A stretch of 64,000 nucleotides of DNA from Palsa-601 sp963801185 (lineage in GTDB: Bacteria > Actinomycetota > Acidimicrobiia > Acidimicrobiales > Bog-793), in assembly GCA_963801185.1 (NCBI GenBank), contig CAWDDW010000003.1:1116001-1180000 (forward strand), in the 5' to 3' direction. A program made the position numbers and the translations under genes. Of this stretch, positions 27,149 to 34,774 are shown piece after piece. Numbering within the stretch: position 1 is the stretch's first letter; each line of letters starts with the position of its first letter. The notes beneath the pieces were generated by a model. That model ran no database searches, was not told the origin of the DNA, and worked only from the letters and a program-made list of their open reading frames with translations.

Positions 27149-28822
27149 GTGCGTGATCACGGGGACTCGACGCGTCAGCTGGCCGGAGGCAGTGACGTCG
27201 TCGCGCCCGTGCAGCAAGACTCCGAGGAGTTGCCCACCCGCGACGTCGACTTCGAGACGATGTCCGGGATCCCTCTCGAACCGGTCTACGGCCCGGCGGG
27301 CTCCGAGCGGCCGGGGACCTACCCCTACACCCGCGGCCCGTACGTCTCGATGTACCGCTCGAAGCTCTGGACGATGCGCCTCTTTGCCGGCTTCGGCACG
27401 GCCGAGGACACGAACGTCCGCTTCAAGGAGATCCTCCGCTCCGGAGGCGACGGCCTCTCGACCGCGTTCGACCTGCCGACCCTCATGGGCCGCGACTCCG
27501 ACGACGAGCACTCGCTCGGAGAAGTCGGTCGTTGCGGCGTCGCCGTCGACACGCTCGCGGATGTGGAGGACCTCTTCGACGGGATCGACCTCGGCGAGGT
27601 CACGACCTCGATGACGATCAACTCGCCGGCAGCGGTGCTGCTCGCGATGTACGTCGCCGCGGCGGAGAAAGCCGGCACTCCGCGTGGCGCCCTAGGCGGC
27701 ACGATCCAGAACGACATCTTGAAGGAGTACCAGGCACAGAAGGAGTACGTCTTCCCGCCCCGTCCTTCCATGCGCATCGTGACGGACATGATGCGGTTCT
27801 GCACGGCCGAGATGCCGAAGTGGCACACGATCTCGGTCTCCGGTTACCACATCCGCGAGGCGGGCTCGACTGCCGCACAAGAGCTGGCTTTCACATTGGC
27901 GAATGGTTTCTCGTATGTGGAGGCAGCCACCCGAGCGGGTTTGGCGGTGGACGAGTTCGCGCCGCGGTTGAGTTTCTTCTTCAATGCCCACCTCGACTTC
28001 TTCGAGGAGATCGCCAAGTACCGTGCCGCCCGACGCATCTGGGCCCGGTGGATGAGCGACCGCTACGGGGCCACGAGCGAGCGCTCGTTGCAGCTGCGGT
28101 TCCACACACAGACGGCCGGATGTTCCCTCACAGCCCAGCAACCCGAGGTGAACATCGTCCGGACCGCCATCGAGGCGCTCGCCGGCGTGCTCGGGGGGAC
28201 ACAGAGCCTCCACACCAACTCGATGGACGAGGTGCTGGCTCTTCCAACCGAGAAGGCCGCCCGCATCGCGCTCCGAACCCAGCAGGTCATCGCGAACGAG
28301 GTCGGCGTCACGAACGTCGCCGATCCCCTCGGCGGCTCGTGGTTCGTCGAAGAGATGACCGACGAGATGGAACGGCAGGCCGAGACGATCTTCGCCCACC
28401 TCGATGAGCTGGGCGGTGGCTCCATCCTCGAGGGTGTCTACACCGGGATCGAGCAGGGCTGGTTCCAGTCGGAGATCGCCGACGCGGCGTACACCTTCGA
28501 GAAGAAGGTCTCGTCGAAGCGCCGGATCGTCGTCGGCGTCAACTCGTACTTCGAAGGCAACGACGAGGATCCCCCTGAGATCCTGCAGATCGGGCAGGAA
28601 GTCGAGGACCTTCAGCTCAAGCGATTGGGAGACGTCCGGCGCCGTCGCTCCGACAGCGCAGTGGACGCCGCGCTCGCCGGGGTGAAGGCGACGGCGACCG
28701 ATCCGACCCGCAATCTCATGCCCGCGATCCACGATGCCGTGAACGCGTACGCCACGATCGGGGAGATCATGTCGTCTCTGGCCGACGTCTTCGGTCGATG
28801 GACCGAGTCGCCGTCCATCTGA
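27149..28822 (+). CDS. Adenosylcobalamin-dependent acyl-CoA mutase large subunit, isobutyryl-CoA mutase-like
   Basis: A 557-residue TIM-barrel mutase catalytic subunit without the C-terminal B12-binding domain, so it needs a separate small subunit that is not in the window. Family motifs: YPYTRGPYVSMY, GLSTAFDLPTLMGRDSD, GGTIQND, SISGYH-like VSGYHIREAGST. At the positions that bind the methylmalonyl carboxylate (Tyr89 and Arg207 in the Propionibacterium enzyme) this protein has Phe (RLFAGFG) and Gln (KEYQAQKE). That matches the Phe/Gln pair reported for isobutyryl-CoA mutase. Automatic annotation as methylmalonyl-CoA mutase would probably be wrong. A related acyl-CoA substrate is also possible. 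Confidence 0.9.
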   Translation: MRDHGDSTRQLAGGSDVVAPVQQDSEELPTRDVDFETMSGIPLEPVYGPAGSERPGTYPYTRGPYVSMYRSKLWTMRLFAGFGTAEDTNVRFKEILRSGGDGLSTAFDLPTLMGRDSDDEHSLGEVGRCGVAVDTLADVEDLFDGIDLGEVTTSMTINSPAAVLLAMYVAAAEKAGTPRGALGGTIQNDILKEYQAQKEYVFPPRPSMRIVTDMMRFCTAEMPKWHTISVSGYHIREAGSTAAQELAFTLANGFSYVEAATRAGLAVDEFAPRLSFFFNAHLDFFEEIAKYRAARRIWARWMSDRYGATSERSLQLRFHTQTAGCSLTAQQPEVNIVRTAIEALAGVLGGTQSLHTNSMDEVLALPTEKAARIALRTQQVIANEVGVTNVADPLGGSWFVEEMTDEMERQAETIFAHLDELGGGSILEGVYTGIEQGWFQSEIADAAYTFEKKVSSKRRIVVGVNSYFEGNDEDPPEILQIGQEVEDLQLKRLGDVRRRRSDSAVDAALAGVKATATDPTRNLMPAIHDAVNAYATIGEIMSSLADVFGRWTESPSI

Positions 28823-28847
28823 CGAGGTCGGCGGCGGCGGGAGAGCG

Positions 28848-29390
28848 ATGACCAAGCAGAGCGCCGGACTTCTCGTATTCCGCCGGGGTGGGCACGCTGC
28901 TTCCGCTTGCTCCGGAGCTTGCTCCGGCGCTGTGGGCGATGGTGGCGCTGAAGGCGACGGAGCCAAGGCCGGGGCGCTCGAGCTGCTTCTTGCTCATCCC
29001 GGTGGGCCGTTCTTCGCGCGGAAGGAATTCGGCGTCTGGACGGTCCCGAAAGGTGAGTACGAAGAGGGTGAGGAGGCGATCACTGCGGCAGAGCGGGAGT
29101 TCGCCGAGGAAATTGGCCTCGCGGCGCCGAGTGGGGAGCGGCTCGACCTCGGAGAGGTACGGCAATCGAGCGGCAAGCGTGTCAGGGCATTCGCCATCGA
29201 AGGCGATCTCGATCTGAGCGGGACGACGAGCAACACATTCGAGATGGAGTGGCCGCCCGGCTCGGGGACGGTGGCGCGCTTTCCCGAGATCGACCGAGCA
29301 GAGTGGTTCGGTGCCGAGGAGGCGCGGCGGAGACTGAATCCTTCACAGGCCGAGTTCGTCGACCGCCTTCTCGCCAGGCTCGGCGGGTGA
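28848..29390 (+). CDS. Nudix hydrolase
   Basis: A 180-residue protein with a perfect Nudix box (G-x5-E-x7-REFxEExGL, residues 69-91), preceded by FGVWTVPKGEYEEGEE. Nudix enzymes cleave nucleoside diphosphates linked to other groups. Close relatives with this N-terminus (KQSAGLLVFRR) are uncharacterised. Residues 16-42 are a Gly/Ala/Ser-rich insertion after the first strand, encoded partly by a 12-bp tandem duplication at 28905-28928. The gene starts 25 bp after the mutase and ends 21 bp before a strong hairpin. Confidence 0.9.
   Translation: MTKQSAGLLVFRRGGHAASACSGACSGAVGDGGAEGDGAKAGALELLLAHPGGPFFARKEFGVWTVPKGEYEEGEEAITAAEREFAEEIGLAAPSGERLDLGEVRQSSGKRVRAFAIEGDLDLSGTTSNTFEMEWPPGSGTVARFPEIDRAEWFGAEEARRRLNPSQAEFVDRLLARLGG
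28905..28928 (+). repeat. 12-bp tandem duplication inside the Nudix gene
   Basis: GCTTGCTCCGGA is followed directly by GCTTGCTCCGGC, encoding the repeated tetrapeptide Ala-Cys-Ser-Gly. The unit length is a multiple of three, so changes in copy number would keep the frame. It lies in a low-complexity insertion of the Nudix protein. Confidence 0.7.
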
Positions 29391-29411
29391 AGACGGCATA
29401 CCAACCGCTGG

Positions 29412-29449
29412 CCTCGGCGTCGACGCCCCTCTTGACGTCGACGCCGAGG
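29412..29449. terminator. Perfect 14-bp stem hairpin between convergent genes
   Basis: CCTCGGCGTCGACG (29412-29425) is the exact reverse complement of 29436-29449, separated by 10 nt. It lies 21 bp after the Nudix stop and 86 bp before the end of the convergent lipoprotein gene. No T-tract follows, which is common for actinobacterial terminators. A bidirectional terminator is the simplest reading. Confidence 0.7.
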
Positions 29450-29535
29450 AATTGCCCCTCGCAGCGGCCGGGCGCAACAGGCACGCTCCGAGCCCTGGGT
29501 CCGGCTAGCACCAACGTGTCGCGGGCGCCGGCCAG

Positions 29536-30165
29536 TCAGCCGAATACGAGCTTTCCAACCTCGTTGTTCTCCTTGAAGCTGGCCTCGTCACAACGTTCTT
29601 GTTCTCGGTTCGTGATCTTGGCAACCGACGGGACAACGCAGATGAGGCCGGCACTGTAGATGTCGCCCACATAGGATTGGCCCTCGAAGACGTAGGTCAG
29701 CCTCAGCCCTGCCGTCGCTTCGATCGGGTCTCGTGACGAAGGTGCCAGACCGTACTCGATCGTCGGATATCCCAGCCGCGGTGGCCTCGTCACGATCTTC
29801 GCACCACTGAAGCGGTCCACCTTGTGTCCGTCGAGTTGAGATTGCGGGATCGGCCAACCCGACCAGGACGTCAGGTCCTCGCCTGTGTCAGGAATCACGC
29901 CAAGGCGGACAAGCCTCGGTGTGACAAATCCAGGGAGCACGAGCAGGGTCGCACTGATGAGAGTCATCTGGTCGATGTGGCCGGTGTCAAGTGGGGCGCT
30001 GAACGACCCGATCCCGCCTGGAGCGATGGGGATCGCTGCCGAGGAATTCCCACGAAAGTGGATGGGGCTCTCGGGAGCGCCTCCACACCCTGCGCTGACT
30101 CCTGCGAGCAAGCCCACCGTAACGGCCACACCGATCCGCGTGAGAACGCCAGCAACGTGACTCAC
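29536..30165 (-). CDS. Putative secreted lipoprotein of unknown function
   Basis: A 209-residue protein from a GTG at 30165 that overlaps the stop of the preceding gene (GTGA). The N-terminus is a typical signal (LTRIGVAVTVGLLAGVSAGC) with a Cys followed by GG, consistent with a lipobox. The remainder (for example DQMTLISATLLVLPGFVTPRL, LTYVFEGQSYVGDIYSAGL) is of no family I recognise. Tight coupling to the larger secreted protein upstream suggests that they work together outside the membrane. The frame extends upstream to 30669, but that part is antisense-like shadow of the neighbouring gene. Confidence 0.7.
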   Translation of the reverse strand: MSHVAGVLTRIGVAVTVGLLAGVSAGCGGAPESPIHFRGNSSAAIPIAPGGIGSFSAPLDTGHIDQMTLISATLLVLPGFVTPRLVRLGVIPDTGEDLTSWSGWPIPQSQLDGHKVDRFSGAKIVTRPPRLGYPTIEYGLAPSSRDPIEATAGLRLTYVFEGQSYVGDIYSAGLICVVPSVAKITNREQERCDEASFKENNEVGKLVFG

Positions 30166-31400
30166 GGCGCTTGAAGAGCCGTGGTGTCGTAGAGCACCTT
30201 CGCGCTTTGTGGTGGCACCGAGTCGTTGCTGCTGCAGGCATAGGTGGTAGCCCAACTGAGGTTGACGTACTGCACGCCGATGTTGGTTGTGAACCCGGTG
30301 GTGGCCGAGAAGGTGAACCCGAACAGGGTGGCAGCGGCGCTGTATGTCTTGGCGGTCTGGGTGTTGGTGCCGTACTTGCCGTCTGGAGGGATCTTGGCGT
30401 ACTGGTTGTCGTAGCAGTCGTGGCCCAATGATCCGGCGAGATTCTTCGTGTCCGGATAGATGTCGCCTATGTTGTTGACCGGTTGAGTCCACTGGGTATA
30501 CGGGCACATGTACGAGAGGAGCGTGTTGACGACGTAGTCGTCGTACGTGAAGCTCGACTGCATGTAGTAGTGATTGCCCGCATCTGATGGCGTGTCGTCT
30601 ACTGGCCACGACGCATTGCTGCCGGTCGACAGGGCATGATCGATACCGACAGTGCCAGACATCTGCCATTCGTCATTCGTGCCCTCGAGGCCTACGGAGA
30701 TGGTGCTGTCGGACTCGGTGTTGTACTCGTAGCCGCCCCACATGCCGTCGATGTCGGCAACGTGCAGCTCCCCCACCGTCGTTGGGGCCTCCGACTGCTG
30801 GCTGAGGTTGTACATGCAGCCCCCCGGGCCCTGGACGGCCTCTGGATTGTCAAGTGTCTTGCCCCGGCCAGTCCTGGGTTTCAGATGCCTTCTCGGCAAC
30901 GGTCGAGGAAAGGCCGCCGCTGCAAAGTCGTGGGCGGGCACAGAGCGCGACGTAAACGACGTGGCGTCATCTCCGGTCGACATGGTGATCGGCGCGAAGA
31001 GGTCGGTGCCGAGTCCATTGCCGGCAAGGGAGATGTCAACATTCACGACGCCGCCCTGGGCTGCCGCGATCGCATCCAAGGTCGGAGAATCTGGAACCGC
31101 GACGACGAAGGTGGAAGTCGTCGTCGTCGTAGTGGCGAGGTCGACGAAGCTCGACACGGCCGTGCCGTTGGCGGCCAGAGAAGGTTCCGCGTAGACCGTC
31201 ACCGTGACCGGTGCCGACGAGATCATCGAGGCTGGGACCTCTCCTGTGATCTCGAAGCTGGGAGCCGAGAGGTCCGCACCGGCAGGCGTCGCCGGGATCG
31301 CCACCAGGGCGAGCAATATTGCGATAAGGGAATAGCCGGCTCTGCGCCGCCGGGCAGGCCGCGAGCGCGAAGGGATGCGGGAGAGGGGGAATGCCACCAT
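30162..31400 (-). CDS. Secreted protein of unknown function with Thr-run
   Basis: A 412-residue protein with a twin-basic N-terminus and a hydrophobic signal (YSLIAILLALVAIPATPAGA). The mature part begins with an Ig-like beta-rich segment (APSFEITGEVPASMISSAPV, then VTVTVYAEPSL) and a seven-residue threonine run before STFVVAVPDSPTLDAIAAAQ. It continues with tyrosine-, asparagine- and tryptophan-rich sequence. Conserved cysteines (GGCMYNLS, YMCPYTQW, HDCYDNQY, TYACSSND) suggest an exported disulfide-bonded protein. I do not recognise the family. The next gene starts inside its stop codon. Confidence 0.72.
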   Translation of the reverse strand: MVAFPLSRIPSRSRPARRRRAGYSLIAILLALVAIPATPAGADLSAPSFEITGEVPASMISSAPVTVTVYAEPSLAANGTAVSSFVDLATTTTTTSTFVVAVPDSPTLDAIAAAQGGVVNVDISLAGNGLGTDLFAPITMSTGDDATSFTSRSVPAHDFAAAAFPRPLPRRHLKPRTGRGKTLDNPEAVQGPGGCMYNLSQQSEAPTTVGELHVADIDGMWGGYEYNTESDSTISVGLEGTNDEWQMSGTVGIDHALSTGSNASWPVDDTPSDAGNHYYMQSSFTYDDYVVNTLLSYMCPYTQWTQPVNNIGDIYPDTKNLAGSLGHDCYDNQYAKIPPDGKYGTNTQTAKTYSAAATLFGFTFSATTGFTTNIGVQYVNLSWATTYACSSNDSVPPQSAKVLYDTTALQAP

Positions 31401-31558
31401 GAGTGCTACCTCGTTTCTCCGCCCGTGGTCGGGCGACTCGCCTGAAACCGTCAGCGTCCTGCGTCGGTGCTGCCCACTCCCTGGGTCCGCGATGTGTAGT
31501 CGTGGCTTCTCGTGAGTCCACCGTGTGGGGAGTGCCTTCAGCCCTGCGGAGTCGCAGC

Positions 31559-31586
31559 GCTGATGCTACTGATAAGTAGCATCAGC
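31559..31586. terminator. Perfect 12-bp stem, 4-nt loop hairpin
   Basis: GCTGATGCTACT (31559-31570) pairs perfectly with AGTAGCATCAGC (31575-31586) around GATA. It lies about 60 bp after the end of the acyl-CoA dehydrogenase gene (minus strand) and 160 bp before the start of the secreted-protein gene. It is unusually AT-rich for this genome. It could be a terminator for the dehydrogenase or a dyad operator for the secreted-protein operon. Confidence 0.6.
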
Positions 31587-31644
31587 AGTCAAGCCAATGC
31601 GAGCAAGAAAGGCGTAGTTCTGGCGACAGGCTGTCGGGTGCAGG

Positions 31645-32793
31645 TCAGTGACGAGTCTCGGCCCACGTCTTGCCGGTCTCGACATCCGGCTCGTGGGGGA
31701 GACCGAGAACGCGCTCGGCGATGATGTTGCGCTGGACTTCCGACGTCCCGCCCCCGATGGTCAGAGCGGGCGCGAAGAGATATCCGAAGGCCCAGGTCGG
31801 ATCGGGGTCGTTATAAGGCGTCGAGTCGTTCAATAGTCCCGCCGTACCGCACAAGGCCTTCGCTAGTGCCATCACGTGCTGACCGTGGTCGTCCGCCAGT
31901 GCCTTGCGCACCGATGCCTCAGGACCGGGAGGCTTGCCGGCAACGGCTGCTGCCACAGTCCGCAAGCGGATCAGGCGGAGCACTTCGGCCTCCGTGAAGA
32001 GCCGGGCGAGCCGCTGGCGCGTGAGGGGATCGCGTGTGCCGCCGTTGCGACGGACGATCTCGATGAGATCGCCGGCGGTCGGCCCGCGGCCCCACAGGGC
32101 GCCTTCTCCCGAGAGCGAGACTCGCTCGTTGCCGAGCGTCACCTTTGCCAACGCCCAACCCCGATTCTCCTCGCCGACGCGGTTCGCCACCGGGATTCGC
32201 ACCTCGTCGAAGAAGACCTCGTTGAAGTTGTGGGCACCGGTCATCTCGATGATCGGGCGGATGGTGATGCCGGGCGCATCCATCGGGCAGATCATGTAGG
32301 TGATGCCCTGGTGTTTCGGAGCGTCGGGGTCCGTGCGGGTGATGAGGATGCCGAACTTGGACAGATGGGCCATGGAAGTCCACACCTTCTGGCCCGAGAC
32401 CACGTAGGTGTCACCGTCCCTCACAGCGCGAGTGGACAGGTTGGCGAGATCGGAGCCGGCGCCGGGCTCGGAGAAGAGTTGGCACCAGATCTCCTCGCCG
32501 GACAGGATGGGGAGGAGGTAGCGCTCCTTCTGTTCCTCGGTGCCGGCATGGATGATCGTCGGGCCGGCCCACCCGATGCCGATGGCGTTGTCCGGCCGGC
32601 GCACCTTGGCACGGCGCAGCTCCTCGTCGATGATCAGCTGGTGGACAGGATCAGCGGAAAGGCCCCACGGTGCCGGCCAGTGAGGTGCCACATAGCCTGA
32701 TTCGGCGAGCTGGCGGCCCGTCGGAGCCGGGTTCGCCTCGAGGAACGCCCGGATCTCTCGGCGCCGGGGGTCGGCGTCACCTGGCAAGGCCAT
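31645..32793 (-). CDS. Acyl-CoA dehydrogenase
   Basis: About 382 residues from the ATG at 32793. Signatures are CQLFSEPGAGSDLA (FAD/substrate contact), QKVWTSMAHLSKFG, and near the C-terminus TIGGGTSEVQRNIIAERVLGLP. This is a flavin-linked dehydrogenase of the FadE type that introduces a 2,3 double bond in an acyl-CoA. The substrate is unknown, and in actinobacteria such enzymes act on fatty acids, sterol side chains or branched chains. The frame runs up to 32919. A GTG six bases before the chosen ATG is equally possible. It is divergent from a ferredoxin gene across about 140 bp, suggesting a shared regulatory region. Confidence 0.9.
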   Translation of the reverse strand: MALPGDADPRRREIRAFLEANPAPTGRQLAESGYVAPHWPAPWGLSADPVHQLIIDEELRRAKVRRPDNAIGIGWAGPTIIHAGTEEQKERYLLPILSGEEIWCQLFSEPGAGSDLANLSTRAVRDGDTYVVSGQKVWTSMAHLSKFGILITRTDPDAPKHQGITYMICPMDAPGITIRPIIEMTGAHNFNEVFFDEVRIPVANRVGEENRGWALAKVTLGNERVSLSGEGALWGRGPTAGDLIEIVRRNGGTRDPLTRQRLARLFTEAEVLRLIRLRTVAAAVAGKPPGPEASVRKALADDHGQHVMALAKALCGTAGLLNDSTPYNDPDPTWAFGYLFAPALTIGGGTSEVQRNIIAERVLGLPHEPDVETGKTWAETRH

Positions 32794-32932
32794 GTCCACG
32801 AGCCGGACCGTAGTGCCCCGGGAGCGCTCGTGCCGCAATATCATCGAGTCCAGCTCGAAGTGAGAAGAGAACCGCATCTGATCGGCCAGTTCGTAACGTC
32901 TGGCTCCCGTCCACCGCATACAGGAGGCTCCA

Positions 32933-33127
32933 ATGCGCGTCGTCGTCGACTATGACCTGTGCGAGTCCAACGCCGTTTGCATGGGCATCCTCCCCGAGAT
33001 CTTCGAAGTTCGCGACGACGACTTCCTCTACGTGCTCAACGATCACCCGGGGGAGGAATACCGCGATCGAGTCATGGAGTGCGTGAGGGCTTGCCCCAAA
33101 CAGGCAATCTCGGTCATCGAGGAGTGA
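32933..33127 (+). CDS. Small ferredoxin, [3Fe-4S] type
   Basis: A 64-residue acidic protein with MRVVVDYDLCESNAVCMG and CVRACPKQAI: ligands Cys-x5-Cys and a distal Cys-Pro, as in the single-cluster ferredoxins that partner actinobacterial P450s and oxygenases. The ATG has an excellent ribosome site (AGGAGG seven bases upstream). No P450 gene is in the window. It is divergent from the acyl-CoA dehydrogenase, and its stop overlaps the gltX start. Confidence 0.9.
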   Translation: MRVVVDYDLCESNAVCMGILPEIFEVRDDDFLYVLNDHPGEEYRDRVMECVRACPKQAISVIEE

Positions 33128-34566
33128 CCCCCTCGTCAACCGTCAGCCCGCGGAGGGTGCGCGTGCGGATCGCTCCCTCTCCGACCGGCTACTTCCACGT
33201 CGGCGGCGCCCGCACCGCGCTGTACAACTGGGCGTTCGCCCGCCAGCACGGCGGCGACTTCATCCTCAGGATCGAGGATACCGACAGCGAGCGCAACCGT
33301 GAGGAGTGGGTCGCCGGCATACTCGACGCCCTTGCCTGGATAGGCACCGATTGGGACGAGGGCCCCTACCGCCAGTCGGAGCGGACGCATCTCTACGACG
33401 GGGCGGTCGATCTCCTCTGGTCCGTCGGCGCGGTGTACGCCTGCGACTGCACCCGTGAGGTGGTACTCGAGCGTACGAAGGGCAACCCGACGCCGGGCTA
33501 CGACGGCTACTGCCGTGACCGGGGACTCGAGCGTGGGCCGGGACGAGCTTTGCGTTACGCCGTGCCGAGGCAGGGTGTCACCGTCGTGCACGACCTCATC
33601 CGGGGCGACGTCGAGTTCTCAAACTCGACCATTGACGACTTCGTGGTTGCCAAGTCGAACGGTGACGCGCTGTTCGTGCTCGCGGTGGTGGTGGACGACC
33701 GCGACATGGCCATCAGCCACGTGATCCGGGCTGAGGAGCACCTGCCGACCACACCGAAGGCCGTGATGCTGTGGGAGACGCTCAACGCAGCCGGCTCGAG
33801 CATCGAGCTTCCGCTGTTCGCGCACCTGCCGGTCCTCGTAAACGACAAGCGCCAGAAGATCTCAAAGCGCCGGGACCGGGTCGCGCTCGAGGACTACGAA
33901 GCGCTCGGGTACCTGCCTGAGGCGATGGTGAACTACCTCGCCCTGCTCGGATGGAGCCACCCGGGCGGCGAGGAGTTCTTCACGCTGGACGACCTGGTCC
34001 GCGACTTCCGGCTGGAGAGCGTCAACCATTCCCCCGCCTTCTTCGACAATCAGAAGCTCCTCCACTTCAACGGCGTCTACCTCCGCTCACTCACGGTTGA
34101 GCAGTTCTCCGATCGCGCACGGGAGTGGGCTGCAAGGACGGGCGACGCGCTCGGCACGGAGATCTACTCGAGCGACACGTGGCAAGCGCTCGCTCCGCTC
34201 GTGCAGGAGCGCGTAGGCGTCCTCTCGGAGGTTCCGTCATACGTCGAGTTCGTCTTCGGCTCGACCTTCGAGCTCGAGGAGGCATCCTTCGACAAGGCGA
34301 TCCGGCGAGACGAGCTGGCTCGGACGATCCTCGAGGAGACGCGGGCGCGTGTCGCCGCGCTCGACGAGTGGAGGGCGCCAGCATTGAAAGCGCAGCTCGA
34401 GGCTGTCGCAGCTGAACATGACCGCAAGCTCGGCAAGGCGCAGGCGCCGGTCCGGGTCGCGGCGCTCGGGCGCGGCGTCGGCCTGCCGCTCTTCGAGTCG
34501 CTGGAGGTGCTCGGGCGTGAGGAGACGCTCGCGAGGATCGATGCCGCTCTCGCTCAGGTCGGTTGA
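33124..34566 (+). CDS. gltX: Glutamyl-tRNA synthetase
   Basis: A 480-residue class I synthetase. RIAPSPTGYFHVGGARTALY contains the HIGH-type signature (HVGG). KISKRRD is the KMSKS-type loop. It continues with the anticodon-binding helical domain. It charges tRNA-Glu and, in organisms without GlnRS, also tRNA-Gln. The tRNA-Gln(CTG) gene lies just downstream, and which type applies cannot be told here. The chosen start is the GTG at 33124, overlapping the ferredoxin stop as GTGA. The frame runs further upstream, but only as shadow of the ferredoxin gene. Confidence 0.96.
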   Translation: MTPSSTVSPRRVRVRIAPSPTGYFHVGGARTALYNWAFARQHGGDFILRIEDTDSERNREEWVAGILDALAWIGTDWDEGPYRQSERTHLYDGAVDLLWSVGAVYACDCTREVVLERTKGNPTPGYDGYCRDRGLERGPGRALRYAVPRQGVTVVHDLIRGDVEFSNSTIDDFVVAKSNGDALFVLAVVVDDRDMAISHVIRAEEHLPTTPKAVMLWETLNAAGSSIELPLFAHLPVLVNDKRQKISKRRDRVALEDYEALGYLPEAMVNYLALLGWSHPGGEEFFTLDDLVRDFRLESVNHSPAFFDNQKLLHFNGVYLRSLTVEQFSDRAREWAARTGDALGTEIYSSDTWQALAPLVQERVGVLSEVPSYVEFVFGSTFELEEASFDKAIRRDELARTILEETRARVAALDEWRAPALKAQLEAVAAEHDRKLGKAQAPVRVAALGRGVGLPLFESLEVLGREETLARIDAALAQVG

Positions 34567-34614
34567 GGCCAGATTTCGAGCCTCTGCCTGCCTGTTACGA
34601 TGTCCCTCGAATAT

Positions 34615-34686
34615 TCGGGGGTGGTGTAATCGGCAACACGACAGGTTCTGGCCCTGTTATTGGGGGTTCGAGTCCTCCCCCCCGAG
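34615..34686 (+). tRNA. tRNA-Gln (anticodon CTG)
   Basis: The cloverleaf folds by eye. Acceptor TCGGGGG pairs with CCCCCGA, followed by discriminator G. The D-arm has TGGTGTAATCGGCAACAC-type sequence. The anticodon stem ACAGG/CCTGT holds the loop TTCTGGC with anticodon CTG. The T-arm is GGGGG-TTCGAGT-CCTCC. CCA is not encoded. It lies 48 bp after gltX. Confidence 0.95.
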
Positions 34687-34774
34687 CTGACGACGGAGCC
34701 GGCGTTCGGCTCCGTTCTGTCGCGTCCGATCCATGCGCCAATGGAAACCGCAAGCACACTTAGGGTCAGAAGAA

